Positions 9,031-18,149 are shown, numbered from the stretch's first letter. The stretch: 64,000 bases of DNA from Hydrogenophaga sp. A37 (GCF_002001205.1 NZ_MUNZ01000150.1:1-64000); one strand, 5' to 3'. The notes: a model not told the origin generated them from the sequence alone. Numbers and translations are program-made.

Positions 9031-9804
9031 ATGAAAGCGGTCATTTTGGCAGGCGGCTATGGAACCCGGATCAGCGAAGAAAGCGCCACCAAACCCAAAC
9101 CCATGATTGACATTGGCGGAAAGCCCATGCTCTGGCACATCATGAAGATATATTCCAAAGCAGGAATCAACGACTTCATTATCTGCTGCGGCTACAAAGG
9201 CTATGTGATCAAGGAGTATTTCGCCAACTATTTCCTCCATACGGCCGACTTCACTTTCGATATCAAGAACAACAAGATGGAGGTGCACCATACCCAGGCT
9301 GAGCCATGGCGGGTAACGTTGGTCGATACCGGCGAAGCAACCATGACCGGCGGGAGAATCAAGAGAATCAAAGACTATGTCGCTGGTGAACCTTTCTGCC
9401 TGACCTATGGCGACGGCGTGTGCGATATGGATATGAATCAGCTGCTCGCATTTCACCGTGAGCAAAAGACGATCGCCACTCTCACCGCTGTGCAGCCACC
9501 GGGACGCTTTGGAGCTTTTACGCTAAAAGAAGACGACAGCAAAATCCACAACTTCAGTGAAAAGACAAAAGGGGACGGCGCGTGGATCAATGGTGGCTTT
9601 TTTGTCATGGAACCTGAGGTATTTGATTATTTTTCGGGCGACGAAAGTGTTTTAGAGCAAGAACCACTCATGCAGCTGGCCCATCAAGGCAAGCTGGGGG
9701 CTTATCGTCACGACGGCTTTTGGCAAAACATGGATACCCTTCGGGACAAGAACTACCTTGAAAGTCTCTGGGCTGGCACCAAAGCACCCTGGAAGATCTG
9801 GTAA
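9031..9804 (+). CDS. rfbF: Glucose-1-phosphate cytidylyltransferase
   Basis: 257 residues from ATG 9031. An ATG at 9025 also exists, but it is too close to the AGGA ribosome site and homologues begin MKAVILAGG. The nucleotidyl-transferase signature is [19 protein letters not shown], with YGDGVCDMD as the metal-binding segment and [13 protein letters not shown] in the sugar site. RfbF makes CDP-glucose from CTP and glucose-1-phosphate, the first step to CDP-3,6-dideoxyhexoses. The usual partner rfbG (CDP-glucose 4,6-dehydratase) is not next to it: the island ends here, 28 bases before the convergent modC stop. Confidence 0.92.
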   Translation: MKAVILAGGYGTRISEESATKPKPMIDIGGKPMLWHIMKIYSKAGINDFIICCGYKGYVIKEYFANYFLHTADFTFDIKNNKMEVHHTQAEPWRVTLVDTGEATMTGGRIKRIKDYVAGEPFCLTYGDGVCDMDMNQLLAFHREQKTIATLTAVQPPGRFGAFTLKEDDSKIHNFSEKTKGDGAWINGGFFVMEPEVFDYFSGDESVLEQEPLMQLAHQGKLGAYRHDGFWQNMDTLRDKNYLESLWAGTKAPWKIW

Positions 9805-9832
9805 TTGTTGCCGTCTGATCACCTGCGCAAAG

Positions 9833-10906
9833 CTATCCAATCAACGCCACCGCCTTGATTTGCGCCCAAACCGGCTGCCCCGGCTGCAACCCCAGCGCAG
9901 CCGCCGAGCGTCGCGTCAAACGCGCGAGCAGCGACGACGACGTCCCCACCTGCAAGCGGCACAAGGCCAGCGCCGGATGGTTCTCGTCGGCCAACTGGTC
10001 CACCACCACCGGCAGGCTGTTGAGCAGGCTCGTGTCGGTCGCGGGCGAGAGCGCCAGGCTCACGTCGCGCGCCAGGATGCGGATGCGCACCGTGGTGCCC
10101 TGGGTTTGCCCGCCGTCGCGCACCCAGAGGCAGCCGCCGGGGAACGCCACCCGGGCCAGGCTCCAGGCCGCGTCGCGCTCGACCACCACGCCCTCCAGCA
10201 CCACGCCCGCGTCTTCGCCCAGGCGGATCGGCAGGTCCACCCGCGACAGCACCTCGGCCAGCGGGCCTGAGGCCAGCACCCGGCCCGCCTCCATGGCCAC
10301 GATGTGGTCGGCCAGGCGCGCCACCTCGTCGGGCGCGTGGCTCACGTAGATCACCGGCACGTCCAGCTCGCGGTGCAGGCGCTCCAGGTAGGGCATGAAC
10401 TCGTTCTTGCGCGCCAGGTCCAGCGCGGCCAGCGGCTCGTCCATCAGCAGCAGGCGTGGGCTGGTGAGCAGCGCGCGCGCGATGGCGATGCGCTGGCGTT
10501 CGCCACCCGAGAGCCCGGCGGTGCGGCGCTCCAGCAGGTGGCCAATGCCCAGCAGCTCAATGGCGCGGTCCCATTCCACTTGCTGGGCGGCGCCTGCGGT
10601 GCGCTTGCGGCCGTATTGCAGGTTCGCGCTCACGCTCAGGTGTGCAAACAGCGCCGGTTCCTGGAACACGTAGCCCAGCGGGCGCTGGTGCGTGGGCAGC
10701 GCCTGGGCGCCGTCTTGCCAGACCTCGCCGTTGACCACGCAACGGCCGCTGGGCGCGGCGTTGAGGCCGGCGATGCAGCGCAGCAGAGTGGACTTGCCAC
10801 AGCCCGAGGGGCCGAACAGCGCGGTCACGCCGCGGCCGGGCAACTGCAGGTCCACGTCGAGCGTGAAGCCGGGAAACGTTTGTCGAAAACGGGCTTCGAT
10901 GGTCAT
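9833..10906 (-). CDS. modC: Molybdate ABC transporter ATP-binding protein
   Basis: 357 residues from ATG 10906; an upstream in-frame start at 11080 would overlap modB and is not used. It has Walker A GPSGCGKST, the ABC signature LSGGERQRIAIARAL and Walker B LLLMDEPLAALD, then a C-terminal TOBE domain ending AQIKAVALIG. With ModB and ModA it imports molybdate, needed for FeMo-cofactor. The 61 bases between modB and modC are a Comamonadaceae-type mini-repeat that supplies the GGAGG ribosome site. The same C-terminal ten residues recur as a scar at 4455. Confidence 0.95.
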   Translation of the reverse strand: MTIEARFRQTFPGFTLDVDLQLPGRGVTALFGPSGCGKSTLLRCIAGLNAAPSGRCVVNGEVWQDGAQALPTHQRPLGYVFQEPALFAHLSVSANLQYGRKRTAGAAQQVEWDRAIELLGIGHLLERRTAGLSGGERQRIAIARALLTSPRLLLMDEPLAALDLARKNEFMPYLERLHRELDVPVIYVSHAPDEVARLADHIVAMEAGRVLASGPLAEVLSRVDLPIRLGEDAGVVLEGVVVERDAAWSLARVAFPGGCLWVRDGGQTQGTTVRIRILARDVSLALSPATDTSLLNSLPVVVDQLADENHPALALCRLQVGTSSSLLARLTRRSAAALGLQPGQPVWAQIKAVALIG

Positions 10907-10970
10907 TGGACTGCCCTCCGTGCTGCGCACTGCGGGGCTGAGCGCCTTCGGAGCGGCCGGGCAGCGCTCA
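10907..10970 (-). repeat. Intergenic mini-repeat carrying the modC ribosome-binding site
   Basis: Read on the minus strand, it begins gagcgctgcccggccgctcc and ends cacggagggcagtcc just before modC ATG. It aligns with 23730-23795 (shared blocks GGCCGxTCC, GCAG, CGCAG, CGGAGG). The repeat's terminal GGAGG lies at the correct distance to serve as the Shine-Dalgarno sequence of modC. Confidence 0.65.
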
Positions 10971-11639
10971 TGGCGACCGGTTCCAGCCGCGGCTGTTGAG
11001 CAGCAGCAGCACGGCGAAAGAGAACACCAGCATGCCGCCGGCCAGCCAGTGGGCGTTGTCGTATTCCATCGCCTCGACATGGTTGTAGATCGCCATCGAC
11101 AGCACCTGGGTCTTGCCCGGGATGTTGCCGCCGATCATCAGCACCACGCCGAACTCACCCACGGTGTGCGCGAAGCCGAGCACGGCCGCCGTGATGAAAC
11201 CGGGCCGCGCCAGCGGCAGTGCCACGGTGAAGAACGCGTCCAGCGGCGAAGCGCGCAACGTGGCCGCCGCCTCCATGGGTGCGCGGCCGATGGCGGCAAA
11301 GGCCTGCTGCAACGGCTGGATCACGAAGGGCATGGAATACAGGCACGAGGCCACCACCAGACCAGCGAAGGTGAACGGCAGCTGCCCCAGGCCGAGCGCC
11401 TGCGTGAGCCGGCCCACCGGCCCCTGCGGCCCCATGAGAACCAGCAGATAAAAGCCCAGCACCGCCGGAGGCAAGACCAGTGGCAGCGTGACCACCGAAC
11501 CGACCAGGCCTTTCAGGCGCGAGGGCGTGCGCGCGAGCCACCACGCAACCGGCGTGCCCAGCGCGAGCAACAGCACGGTGGTGAGTCCGGCAAGTTTGAC
11601 CGTGAGCCACACGGCGGCCAGGTCGTCGTTCGACAGCAT
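10968..11639 (-). CDS. modB: Molybdate ABC transporter permease
   Basis: 223 residues with five or six hydrophobic segments. The permease EAA-type loop is visible as [15 protein letters not shown] around residue 140, followed by [19 protein letters not shown] and [14 protein letters not shown], diagnostic of ModB/CysT-type permeases. It forms the inner-membrane channel for molybdate with ModC. It lies between modA and modC on the minus strand in the order modE-nifX-like-modA-modB-modC. Confidence 0.95.
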   Translation of the reverse strand: MLSNDDLAAVWLTVKLAGLTTVLLLALGTPVAWWLARTPSRLKGLVGSVVTLPLVLPPAVLGFYLLVLMGPQGPVGRLTQALGLGQLPFTFAGLVVASCLYSMPFVIQPLQQAFAAIGRAPMEAAATLRASPLDAFFTVALPLARPGFITAAVLGFAHTVGEFGVVLMIGGNIPGKTQVLSMAIYNHVEAMEYDNAHWLAGGMLVFSFAVLLLLNSRGWNRSP

Positions 11640-11672
11640 GTGATTCAGCCTGTGAGCGTCAGCCGCCCCGCC

Positions 11673-12470
<798 letters not shown>

Positions 12471-12857
12471 TCAATGGCTGGAAAACAGGTCGCGCACCTT
12501 GCACAGCGCGGTGGTCACGTCGAAGCGCGTGTCGGGCAACGCCTCGCCGGCCAACACCTTCTGCAGCGCAGCGCGGGGGTCGGTCTCGCCGGTGAGCAGC
12601 ACCTGCGCACCCCAGCCCGCCATGTGGCGCAGGAAGCCGTCGCCCGCGCTGCCCGCGATCAGCAGCTGCACGCCATGCAGCGGGTGCGGGCCGTCGTCTT
12701 TGAAGTGGTGTGGCAGCTGTTCCTTGGTGAGCGTGATGCGCTGCGGCTCGGGCAGCGGCTGGTCGCTCTGGCAATGAAACAGCAGCCACTCGCGGGCCTG
12801 ACCCGCGTGGCCGCTGACCTGGCTCCAGTCTTTATGGGTGGCGATGGCGACTTTCAT
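12471..12857 (-). CDS. NifX/NafY-like dinitrogenase iron-molybdenum cofactor domain protein
   Basis: 128 residues. The start MKVAIATHKDWSQVSGHAG, followed by GVQLLIAGSAGDGFLRHMAGWG and VLAGEALPD, is the Nif11-sized fold of the dinitrogenase FeMo-co biosynthesis family (NifX, NifY, NafY and the C-terminal part of NifB). Members bind FeMo-co or its precursor NifB-co. It is placed inside the molybdate operon, 23 bases after modE and about 40 bases before modA, which points to a link between Mo supply and cofactor assembly. It is too short to be NafY, and which family member it is cannot be settled by eye. Confidence 0.8.
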   Translation of the reverse strand: MKVAIATHKDWSQVSGHAGQAREWLLFHCQSDQPLPEPQRITLTKEQLPHHFKDDGPHPLHGVQLLIAGSAGDGFLRHMAGWGAQVLLTGETDPRAALQKVLAGEALPDTRFDVTTALCKVRDLFSSH

Positions 12858-12879
12858 GAAGGGCTTTCAGAAGAAGAAA

Positions 12880-13704
12880 TCAATCGGTGGAGACGAGGAA
12901 GACGCTGGAGGCCTTGAAGATCGCGGTCGCCGGCTGGCCCACCGCGAGGCCCAGGCGCTCCACGCTCGGGTCGGTGACCACGGCGGTGAGCACGTGGTGG
13001 CCACCCGGCAGGTCCAGCGTGACCTCGGTGTTGACGGGGCCGTGGTGGATCTTCTGCACCAGGCCGCGGAAGCGGTTGCGGGCCGAGACGCGCGCGCCCT
13101 CTTCTTCCACCATCAACACGATGGACGAGGCCTTGACGAAGGCCAACACGTCGCGGCCCTCGGCCAGGCCGAGGTTCTGCACCGACTCGTTGGTGACGAT
13201 GGCGGTCAGTTCCAGCGACGGCCCCAGCTTCAAGATGACCTCGCTCTCGACCACGCCGGAGCGGATGGCGGCTATGGGGCCGGCGAACTGGTTGCGGGCA
13301 CTGGTTTTCATGGTGAGCCTCCGGAGGACTTGGCGGAATTCGGCGATGTCGGGTTCACCGCGCTGCGCGAGCTGGCCGCTCAGGCGCGCCAGCGCGGCCT
13401 GCGACTCCTGCTCCAGCGCGCGGTAGAAAGCAATGAGGCGGCGGCCAAACGCGGTCAGCTCGCTGCCACCGCCGTGGCGCCCGCCGGTGGCGCGCAGCAC
13501 CAGCGGCTCGGGCGCCACGTTGTTCATGTCGTCAACCGCGTCCCACGCAGCCTTGTAGGCCATGGGCACGGCCTTGGCGGCCTGCAGGATGGAGCCGTGT
13601 GCAGCAATGGCTTCGAGCAGGCGGATGCGCTTGTCGCCTAGGAAGCTGCCCATGGCGGTGTCGATCATCAGCTTGCCCATCAGGGGCGTGCCCGTGTTTT
13701 TCAT
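12880..13704 (-). CDS. modE: Molybdate-responsive transcriptional regulator
   Basis: 274 residues. The N-terminal winged helix-turn-helix includes HGSILQAAKAVPMAYKAAW and RATGGRHGGGSELTAFGRRL, characteristic of ModE. Two tandem Mop (TOBE) domains follow, each starting SARNQFAG or SARNRFRG, which bind molybdate. ModE-Mo normally represses mod and controls molybdoenzyme genes. It heads the minus-strand operon and faces the mop-type gene across a 137-base spacer that should hold its operator; I could not pick out a convincing ModE site there. Confidence 0.93.
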   Translation of the reverse strand: MKNTGTPLMGKLMIDTAMGSFLGDKRIRLLEAIAAHGSILQAAKAVPMAYKAAWDAVDDMNNVAPEPLVLRATGGRHGGGSELTAFGRRLIAFYRALEQESQAALARLSGQLAQRGEPDIAEFRQVLRRLTMKTSARNQFAGPIAAIRSGVVESEVILKLGPSLELTAIVTNESVQNLGLAEGRDVLAFVKASSIVLMVEEEGARVSARNRFRGLVQKIHHGPVNTEVTLDLPGGHHVLTAVVTDPSVERLGLAVGQPATAIFKASSVFLVSTD

Positions 13705-13841
13705 GCTCGTCTCCGGCCTGTCACCAGGCCCCAGCAGCGCGCCCAGAAACGGCGCTGGGCTTGAAAAAACACAGCGCCTTCAAACAGACTGCCCACAGAC
13801 GCCACCTCCGGCGTCCATCCCAACATACAAGGAAGTTCTCC

Positions 13842-14270
13842 ATGCCCATCAGCGCACGCAATGGTTTCAAGGGTTCGGTCACGGCCATCAAGGAAGGCCC
13901 GATCCACGCCGAAGTGGTGATCACCACGCCCGGAGGCGACAGCATCGTCGCCACGCTCACCGAGGCCAGCGTGGTGTCGCTGGGTTTGAAAGTGGGCAGC
14001 CCGGCCATCGCGGTCATCAAGGCGCCGTGGGTCAGCCTGATGAGCGGCGCGCCAGAGTACCGCTTCAGCGCGCGCAACCAGCTCAATGGAACGGTCAGTG
14101 CCATCCACGCGGGAGCCATCAACAGCCAGGTCACGCTCACGCTGGCCGGCGGCTCGAAGCTGGTCGCCGTGGTCACCAACGAGGCGGTCTCCGAGCTGGG
14201 CCTGAAGCCTGGCGAGGCTGCTGTGGCCTTGTTCAAGGCGGGCAGTGTGCTGGTCGGTGTGCCGGTCTGA
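13842..14270 (+). CDS. Tandem Mop-domain molybdate-binding protein (molbindin type)
   Basis: 142 residues from ATG 13842, with AAGGAAG as ribosome site. It consists of two Mop domains: residues 1-68 beginning ISARNGFKG and residues 75-142 beginning FSARNQLNG, each with the GSP/GEA turn near its end. Such di-Mop proteins oligomerise to bind several molybdate ions and serve as intracellular Mo stores. It is transcribed away from modE. A nitrogen fixer needs such buffering for nitrogenase cofactor assembly. Confidence 0.9.
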   Translation: MPISARNGFKGSVTAIKEGPIHAEVVITTPGGDSIVATLTEASVVSLGLKVGSPAIAVIKAPWVSLMSGAPEYRFSARNQLNGTVSAIHAGAINSQVTLTLAGGSKLVAVVTNEAVSELGLKPGEAAVALFKAGSVLVGVPV

Positions 14271-14288
14271 TCGCATGCTCATGTCCTT

Positions 14289-14531
14289 TCAGCGGCAGCC
14301 ACGCAGGGCCGGGTGGCGCACCTGGCGCAACACCCACTCATAGGGGTAGCGCGGCGCGCGCTGAGCCGACTGCGAGGTCATGCACAGCGACCAGGCCACG
14401 GCCCAGGTCCAGCAGGCCTTGCGCTCCCGCTCGGACAGCTCCGAGCGGTCGAGCGAGCGCATGAAATCGAACAGCCAGGCCTGGCGCTCGACGGCGCCAA
14501 CCAAACCGACCTCGCGGAACGCGGCGTTCAT
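14289..14531 (-). CDS. Small protein of unknown function in the nif/mod region
   Basis: 80 residues. Its ATG overlaps the last bases of the preceding minus-strand gene (14528-14531), so the two are translationally coupled. It is rich in Trp and Arg (WAVAWSL, YPYEWVLRQVRH) with no recognised motif. I do not know the family. Its position next to mod and nif genes suggests a nitrogenase- or molybdenum-related accessory. Confidence 0.55.
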   Translation of the reverse strand: MNAAFREVGLVGAVERQAWLFDFMRSLDRSELSERERKACWTWAVAWSLCMTSQSAQRAPRYPYEWVLRQVRHPALRGCR

Positions 14532-14920
14532 CGCGGCATGCCCCTGCTAAGCGAGAGCCGGGGAATGACGGCGCCAGCGCCAAAGCGGTTGATCACCTTG
14601 TGGCTGGCGAGCCAGCGGTTGTCGGGCAGGCGCCAGGCGGTCACGGTTTCGGCGTAGACCGGGGCCTCGTAAAAGATCTCGTCGTCGTCCGAGCGCAGCG
14701 CCGTCTGCACATAGCGGAAAGCGCAGAAGCAGGCCTGGCCTTCGGCGTCCAGGCCGAGGCTGCGGTCGGCCGCGATCTCGTGTTCCTGCTCGACAGCAAA
14801 GCTCACCGGCGCCACGACCAATCCGACCAGGTCGGACGGCAGTTCTTCCATCCACGCCACCGGCGCCTGACCACGCGCGGGGCAGGCGTTGGGTAGCGGG
14901 CTGTACAACGGTTGGGGCAT
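14528..14920 (-). CDS. Protein of unknown function upstream of the small gene, nif-linked
   Basis: 130 residues from ATG 14920. The segment DDDEIFYEAPVYAETVTAWR and the C-terminal LASHKVINRFGAGAVIP are distinctive, but I cannot assign a family. There is no signal peptide or membrane helix. About 50 bases upstream lies a TGT-N10-ACA palindrome matching the NifA binding consensus, so the pair may be nif-regulated, although no -24/-12 promoter is visible between the two. Confidence 0.6.
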   Translation of the reverse strand: MPQPLYSPLPNACPARGQAPVAWMEELPSDLVGLVVAPVSFAVEQEHEIAADRSLGLDAEGQACFCAFRYVQTALRSDDDEIFYEAPVYAETVTAWRLPDNRWLASHKVINRFGAGAVIPRLSLSRGMPR

Positions 14921-14971
14921 GACGGGCTCCTGTATCGATCACGACATAAACAACGGATCTCACGACAGCGT

Positions 14972-14989
14972 TGTGTGCTTTGCTACACA
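14972..14989 (-). promoter_or_regulatory. NifA UAS-like palindrome
   Basis: The sequence ttgtgtgctttgctacacaa has six-base perfect arms. It contains two overlapping matches to the NifA upstream activator TGT-N10-ACA (14972-14987 and 14974-14989). It sits 52 bases before the start of the 130-residue gene on the minus strand. I see no GG-N10-GC promoter in that gap, so assignment to NifA is tentative. Confidence 0.4.
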
Positions 14990-15094
14990 ACGTCCACGTT
15001 TGCGTGGTTTGTGGGTCTGGTTTGCAAAACGTGGGCCAGCTTTTGGAAGAGAAGGCTTGTTTCTTTCTCTGTGTTTTTTGGTTGAGCGCAGATG

Positions 15095-15651
15095 TCGTTC
15101 GTGGCGGTTCGCGTGCTGCGGCAGGCGCTGTGTGGTGGGGGCTTCCGGGGTGGTCGGCTGCGCCGACTTCGCTGTGTGCGCCCGTCTGGGGCCGGCGCGG
15201 CCAAACTCGCGCCGTTCGCTGCGCTCTCTCTGCTCAAACAATGGCCGCGAGTCAGACAACGATGCGCGCACTTGCGCGCCCGGCCCCAGACGGGCGCACA
15301 CAGCCACCCCGGAAAATCGCCCCCACCGCACAGCGCCTGCCGCAGCAACCAACGTGTGGGTGTTCCAACGGTGGCACGCCAACACCTTTGGTTGCCAAGG
15401 CGTGTGCGCTCAGGCCGCAGCGCGCCTTGTGAGGCGCCGAGAAGCGCAGTGGCCGTGGCCGCGCGCGCAGCGCGCTTCGTCAACTGATTCGTCGCCATGT
15501 CTGAGCAGAGAGAGCGCAGCGAACGGCGCGAGTTTGGCGACGTGGCCACGGCCGCGAGCATCGCAGGGCAGTCGGTGCGCAGCGCCGACCGCTTCACTCA
15601 AGCGCTGCGGCCTGAGCGCACACGCCTTGGCACGCGAGGTGCCACGAGTGA
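15095..15651. repeat. 557-bp element with terminal inverted repeats, copy 1
   Basis: This fills the gap 14990-15686, which holds no gene I can support. The left end reads tcgttcgtggcggttcgcgt and the right end, reverse-complemented, tcactcgtggcacctcgcgt: imperfect terminal inverted repeats. The whole element is about 95% identical by eye to the reverse complement of 35629-36184. Inside it are nested inverted modules: the stretch with gcccgtctggggcc at 15180 returns inverted at about 15280, and the stretch ccaaactcgcgccgttcgct at 15200 returns inverted near 15520. It is probably a non-coding, MITE-like or large palindromic intergenic element. Confidence 0.8.
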
Positions 15652-15686
15652 GATCGACGGCTCACCCAGAGAGAGTGCCAACGCCT

Positions 15687-16058
15687 TCAAGCCAGACTCA
15701 TGCGAAACAGCTCGGGCTGGCTCTGCCGGTACACCCGCAACCACAGCAGCGTCGCGGGCACCAGCGACTGGCTGGCGAACCACAGGGCTTCGTCCAGGGT
15801 TTCGCCGGGTGGGCCGGCGAGTTGCACTTGCATCAGCGCCCAACCCCACCAGTCGAGTTCGGGCATGGTGGCGCGCTGCTCGGGTTCGATCTGCGCCACG
15901 CTGGCGGCCAGGGTGGCGAGCTGGCGCTGCACCTCGGCGCGCGTGAGGCGCGAGCGCATCAACTCCTCGCGCGGCAACTGTTCGACCAGGATCAGCACCG
16001 ATTCGCAGGCGCCCTGGATCAGGCCCAACAAGGCGCTGTGCAACATGGGTTGGCTCAT
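15687..16058 (-). CDS. Unknown protein at the end of the nifB operon
   Basis: 123 residues. It starts 6 bases after the amine oxidase gene on the minus strand. The sequence is helical, with a Trp-rich middle (LDWWGWALMQVQLAG) and an N-terminus rich in Leu and Glu. I do not recognise the family. It is the last gene before the 557-bp repeat element, so the operon presumably ends here, though I see no strong hairpin terminator. Confidence 0.55.
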   Translation of the reverse strand: MSQPMLHSALLGLIQGACESVLILVEQLPREELMRSRLTRAEVQRQLATLAASVAQIEPEQRATMPELDWWGWALMQVQLAGPPGETLDEALWFASQSLVPATLLWLRVYRQSQPELFRMSLA

Positions 16059-16064
16059 GATCGT

Positions 16065-17675
16065 TCAGGCGCTGAGCGCCATGGGTTGGGCTTGCAGCAA
16101 CCGGGTGTTGAGCTCGATGGCGAACTCTCGCCAGGCAGCGGCCAGGTCGAGCGTGATGGCGCGCTGGGTCTCGGCGTCGGGTGCCTGGTCTTGCGCGAAG
16201 TTCGACAGCGCACACCAGCCGGCGTTGAAGGCCAGCGCGGCCTGCAGCAAGCCCTTGTTCCAGCCCGCGAACGGTGCCAACAGCTGGGGCGTGAGCGCGT
16301 GTTGGCCTTGCGCCACCGCGGCGTCGGCGGCGTCGAGCGCCGGCAACAGCGCGTCGATCTGCGCCAGGCTCTCGCTGTAGACGCGGTCCACCGTCGCCAG
16401 CAGCGCGCGCTGCGTGAGCAGATCGCGTTGCTGGCTGGAGAGGAGGCGCGTGAGGTGGCGGCGGTACTGGTCGGGTGCGGCGGCGGCGCGCGCGGACACG
16501 CCCTCGGCAAAGGCTTTCAGCGCTGCTTCGCGGTCCTGGGCCACAGGCTCGCGAGTGACGGCGGTGGGCGCCTTCTGGCGCAGCAGCGCGTGGGCGATGC
16601 GGTCGGCCGCTTCGAGCGCGCCTTCCATGTGGCCCGCACCGTGTGCCGCTGTTTCGCTGCCGCCCAGAAACACCCGGCCGCTCCACAGCGGCTGGCGCAG
16701 CAGCGGGTCGGCCAGCGGCGGTTCGGGCGGGGTGGCGCGGTCGGTGTCGCTGCAGGTCCAGGGCTCCAGCGACCAGTCTTGCAGCTGCAGCCGGCCGCTC
16801 TGCGCGGCCTGGCCGTAGAGCTGCGCGAGCTGGCTGTCGATGAGCAGCGGCAGGCCGCGCTGGAAGTGCTCGCGCTGCGCCGGGTTCAGCGCCACAAAGC
16901 CGCCCAGCGCTGCGCCGTTGGCGTCGTCGCAGGCGTCGAACACCTCGCCCAGCACGGCCTGCGGGTGGCGCACGAAGGCGTTGCCCGACTGCCCGGCTTC
17001 GCGCCAGAAGGCGTGGTCAAAAGCGACCAGGACCTTGGCGTGTGTTGCCATCCAGGTGGCGGTGTTTTCCATCGCGTCCCAGACCGTCGCCGGCATGGGT
17101 GGATCGAACAGCATGCGGTCATGCACCAGGCGCGGCGGCAGCGCCAGCACGACCTGGCGCGCACGCAGCGGTGCGCCGGTCTCCAGCATGACTTCGATGT
17201 GGGAACCGCGGTCACGCAGCACGCGCACGGGCTTGCCGAGTTGCAGGCAGCCATCGGGCAGATCGGCGGCCAGCGCGTCCACGAGCCGGGCCGCGCCACC
17301 CTGGATGCGCCGTGCGCCGGCGTGCACACCTCCCTCTTCCTGCCGCCACTCGGGCTGGCGATTCGGGTCGGTGAGCCAGAGCGAGTCGCCCGGATCGTGT
17401 TGGGCCAGCGAGGCCAGACCCAGCTCGTCCAGCAGCGCGCTGATGCGCGGCTCGGTCTCGGGCCAGTACCAGGTGGCGCCCAGGTCGAGCGTCTGGCCGG
17501 TCTGCGCATCGGTGCGGGTCAGCACCCGACCGCCGATGCGCTCGCGCGCTTCGAGCAGGGTCACGCTCAGGCCGCGCGCGACCAGGCTGCGGGTAAGCGC
17601 CAGGCCACACAGGCCCGCACCGACCACCAACACGTCGGCCACGTTCTGGGTAGGAAGTTGCAGCAGATGGGCCAT
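16065..17675 (-). CDS. Flavin-containing monoamine oxidase family FAD protein
   Basis: 536 residues. VLVVGAGLCGLALTRSL near residue 15 is the dinucleotide-binding motif, and LLEARERIGGRVLTR near 40 is the flavin amine oxidase signature. RVFLGGSETAAHGAGHMEGA, near residue 355, is the C-terminal FAD contact. About 180 further residues follow that do not belong to the core and look alpha-helical. The family oxidises amines or acts as a desaturase. Here it follows a 2Fe-2S ferredoxin in the nifB operon, so a redox role connected to nitrogen fixation is likely but undefined. Confidence 0.8.
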   Translation of the reverse strand: MAHLLQLPTQNVADVLVVGAGLCGLALTRSLVARGLSVTLLEARERIGGRVLTRTDAQTGQTLDLGATWYWPETEPRISALLDELGLASLAQHDPGDSLWLTDPNRQPEWRQEEGGVHAGARRIQGGAARLVDALAADLPDGCLQLGKPVRVLRDRGSHIEVMLETGAPLRARQVVLALPPRLVHDRMLFDPPMPATVWDAMENTATWMATHAKVLVAFDHAFWREAGQSGNAFVRHPQAVLGEVFDACDDANGAALGGFVALNPAQREHFQRGLPLLIDSQLAQLYGQAAQSGRLQLQDWSLEPWTCSDTDRATPPEPPLADPLLRQPLWSGRVFLGGSETAAHGAGHMEGALEAADRIAHALLRQKAPTAVTREPVAQDREAALKAFAEGVSARAAAAPDQYRRHLTRLLSSQQRDLLTQRALLATVDRVYSESLAQIDALLPALDAADAAVAQGQHALTPQLLAPFAGWNKGLLQAALAFNAGWCALSNFAQDQAPDAETQRAITLDLAAAWREFAIELNTRLLQAQPMALSA

Positions 17676-17711
17676 ACAGGAACCTCACTCAGTAGCGAGC
17701 ACAGCGGCGCG

Positions 17712-17804
17712 CGACACCTTCCAACCGGGAACACCGCGGAACCGGCTTTGCCGGGCCGCAGGTGTTGCCCCCTGGAGGGTGCGCCGCAGGCGCGCGGGGG
17801 GTGC
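17712..17804 (-). repeat. Operon-internal mini-repeat (family of four), copy A
   Basis: Between the ferredoxin and the amine oxidase. The core ggaaccggctttgccgggcc is shared with 24853-24953 and, in reverse complement, with 39546-39627 and 42403-42487. It can fold on itself (ccggctttgccgg). All four copies read in the same direction relative to the transcription of their operon. Confidence 0.75.
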
Positions 17805-18101
17805 TTACGTTGTCATCAAGAGCTCGACCGTGATCGGGTCTTCGCCCAGCACCGCCTGGCAAGCCAGGCGCGAGGCCGATCCGATGCCGACCATGCCGTC
17901 GAGCTTTTCGTTCTCCTTCGGCTGGATGCGCGACAGGCTCTTGCGGCCGCTGGTGACGAAGACGTGGCAGGCCTCGCACTTGGCGTCACCGCCGCATTTG
18001 CTCATGACCGGCTCGCCGACGCCGAGCAGGGCTTTGAGGATGGTGGTGCCGGCGGCGACTTCGTAGGATTTGCCGGAAGGAAGGACGGTGATCGTGGTCA
18101 T
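17805..18101 (-). CDS. [2Fe-2S] ferredoxin, nif-associated
   Basis: 98 residues. The plant-type cluster ligands are visible as C-G-G-D-A-K-C-E-A-C near residues 36-45 (CX5CX2C) and a fourth Cys in RLACQAVLG near residue 81. Single-electron carrier, cytoplasmic. It lies in the nifB operon between the SIR2-like gene and the amine oxidase, and may feed or drain electrons from the latter or serve Fe-S/cofactor assembly. An AAGGAAGGA ribosome site precedes it. Confidence 0.9.
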   Translation of the reverse strand: MTTITVLPSGKSYEVAAGTTILKALLGVGEPVMSKCGGDAKCEACHVFVTSGRKSLSRIQPKENEKLDGMVGIGSASRLACQAVLGEDPITVELLMTT

Positions 18102-18149
18102 GGTTGTGGCCTCATGGCTGGGGGTTGGGAAACGGGAAAAGTCAGTGGC

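Noticed and set aside
10907-11080. Upstream start for modC at 11080
   Set aside because: The extra 58 residues overlap modB and translate the mini-repeat; ATG 10906 has a good ribosome site.
15000-15030. Apparent -24/-12 sequence tgtgggtctggtttgca next to the NifA-type palindrome
   Set aside because: Spacing between GG and GC is one base short, and no plus-strand gene follows.
15180-15560. Inverted modules of the 557-bp element as a CRISPR array
   Set aside because: There are no regularly spaced direct repeats with unique spacers; the modules are inverted and of different length.
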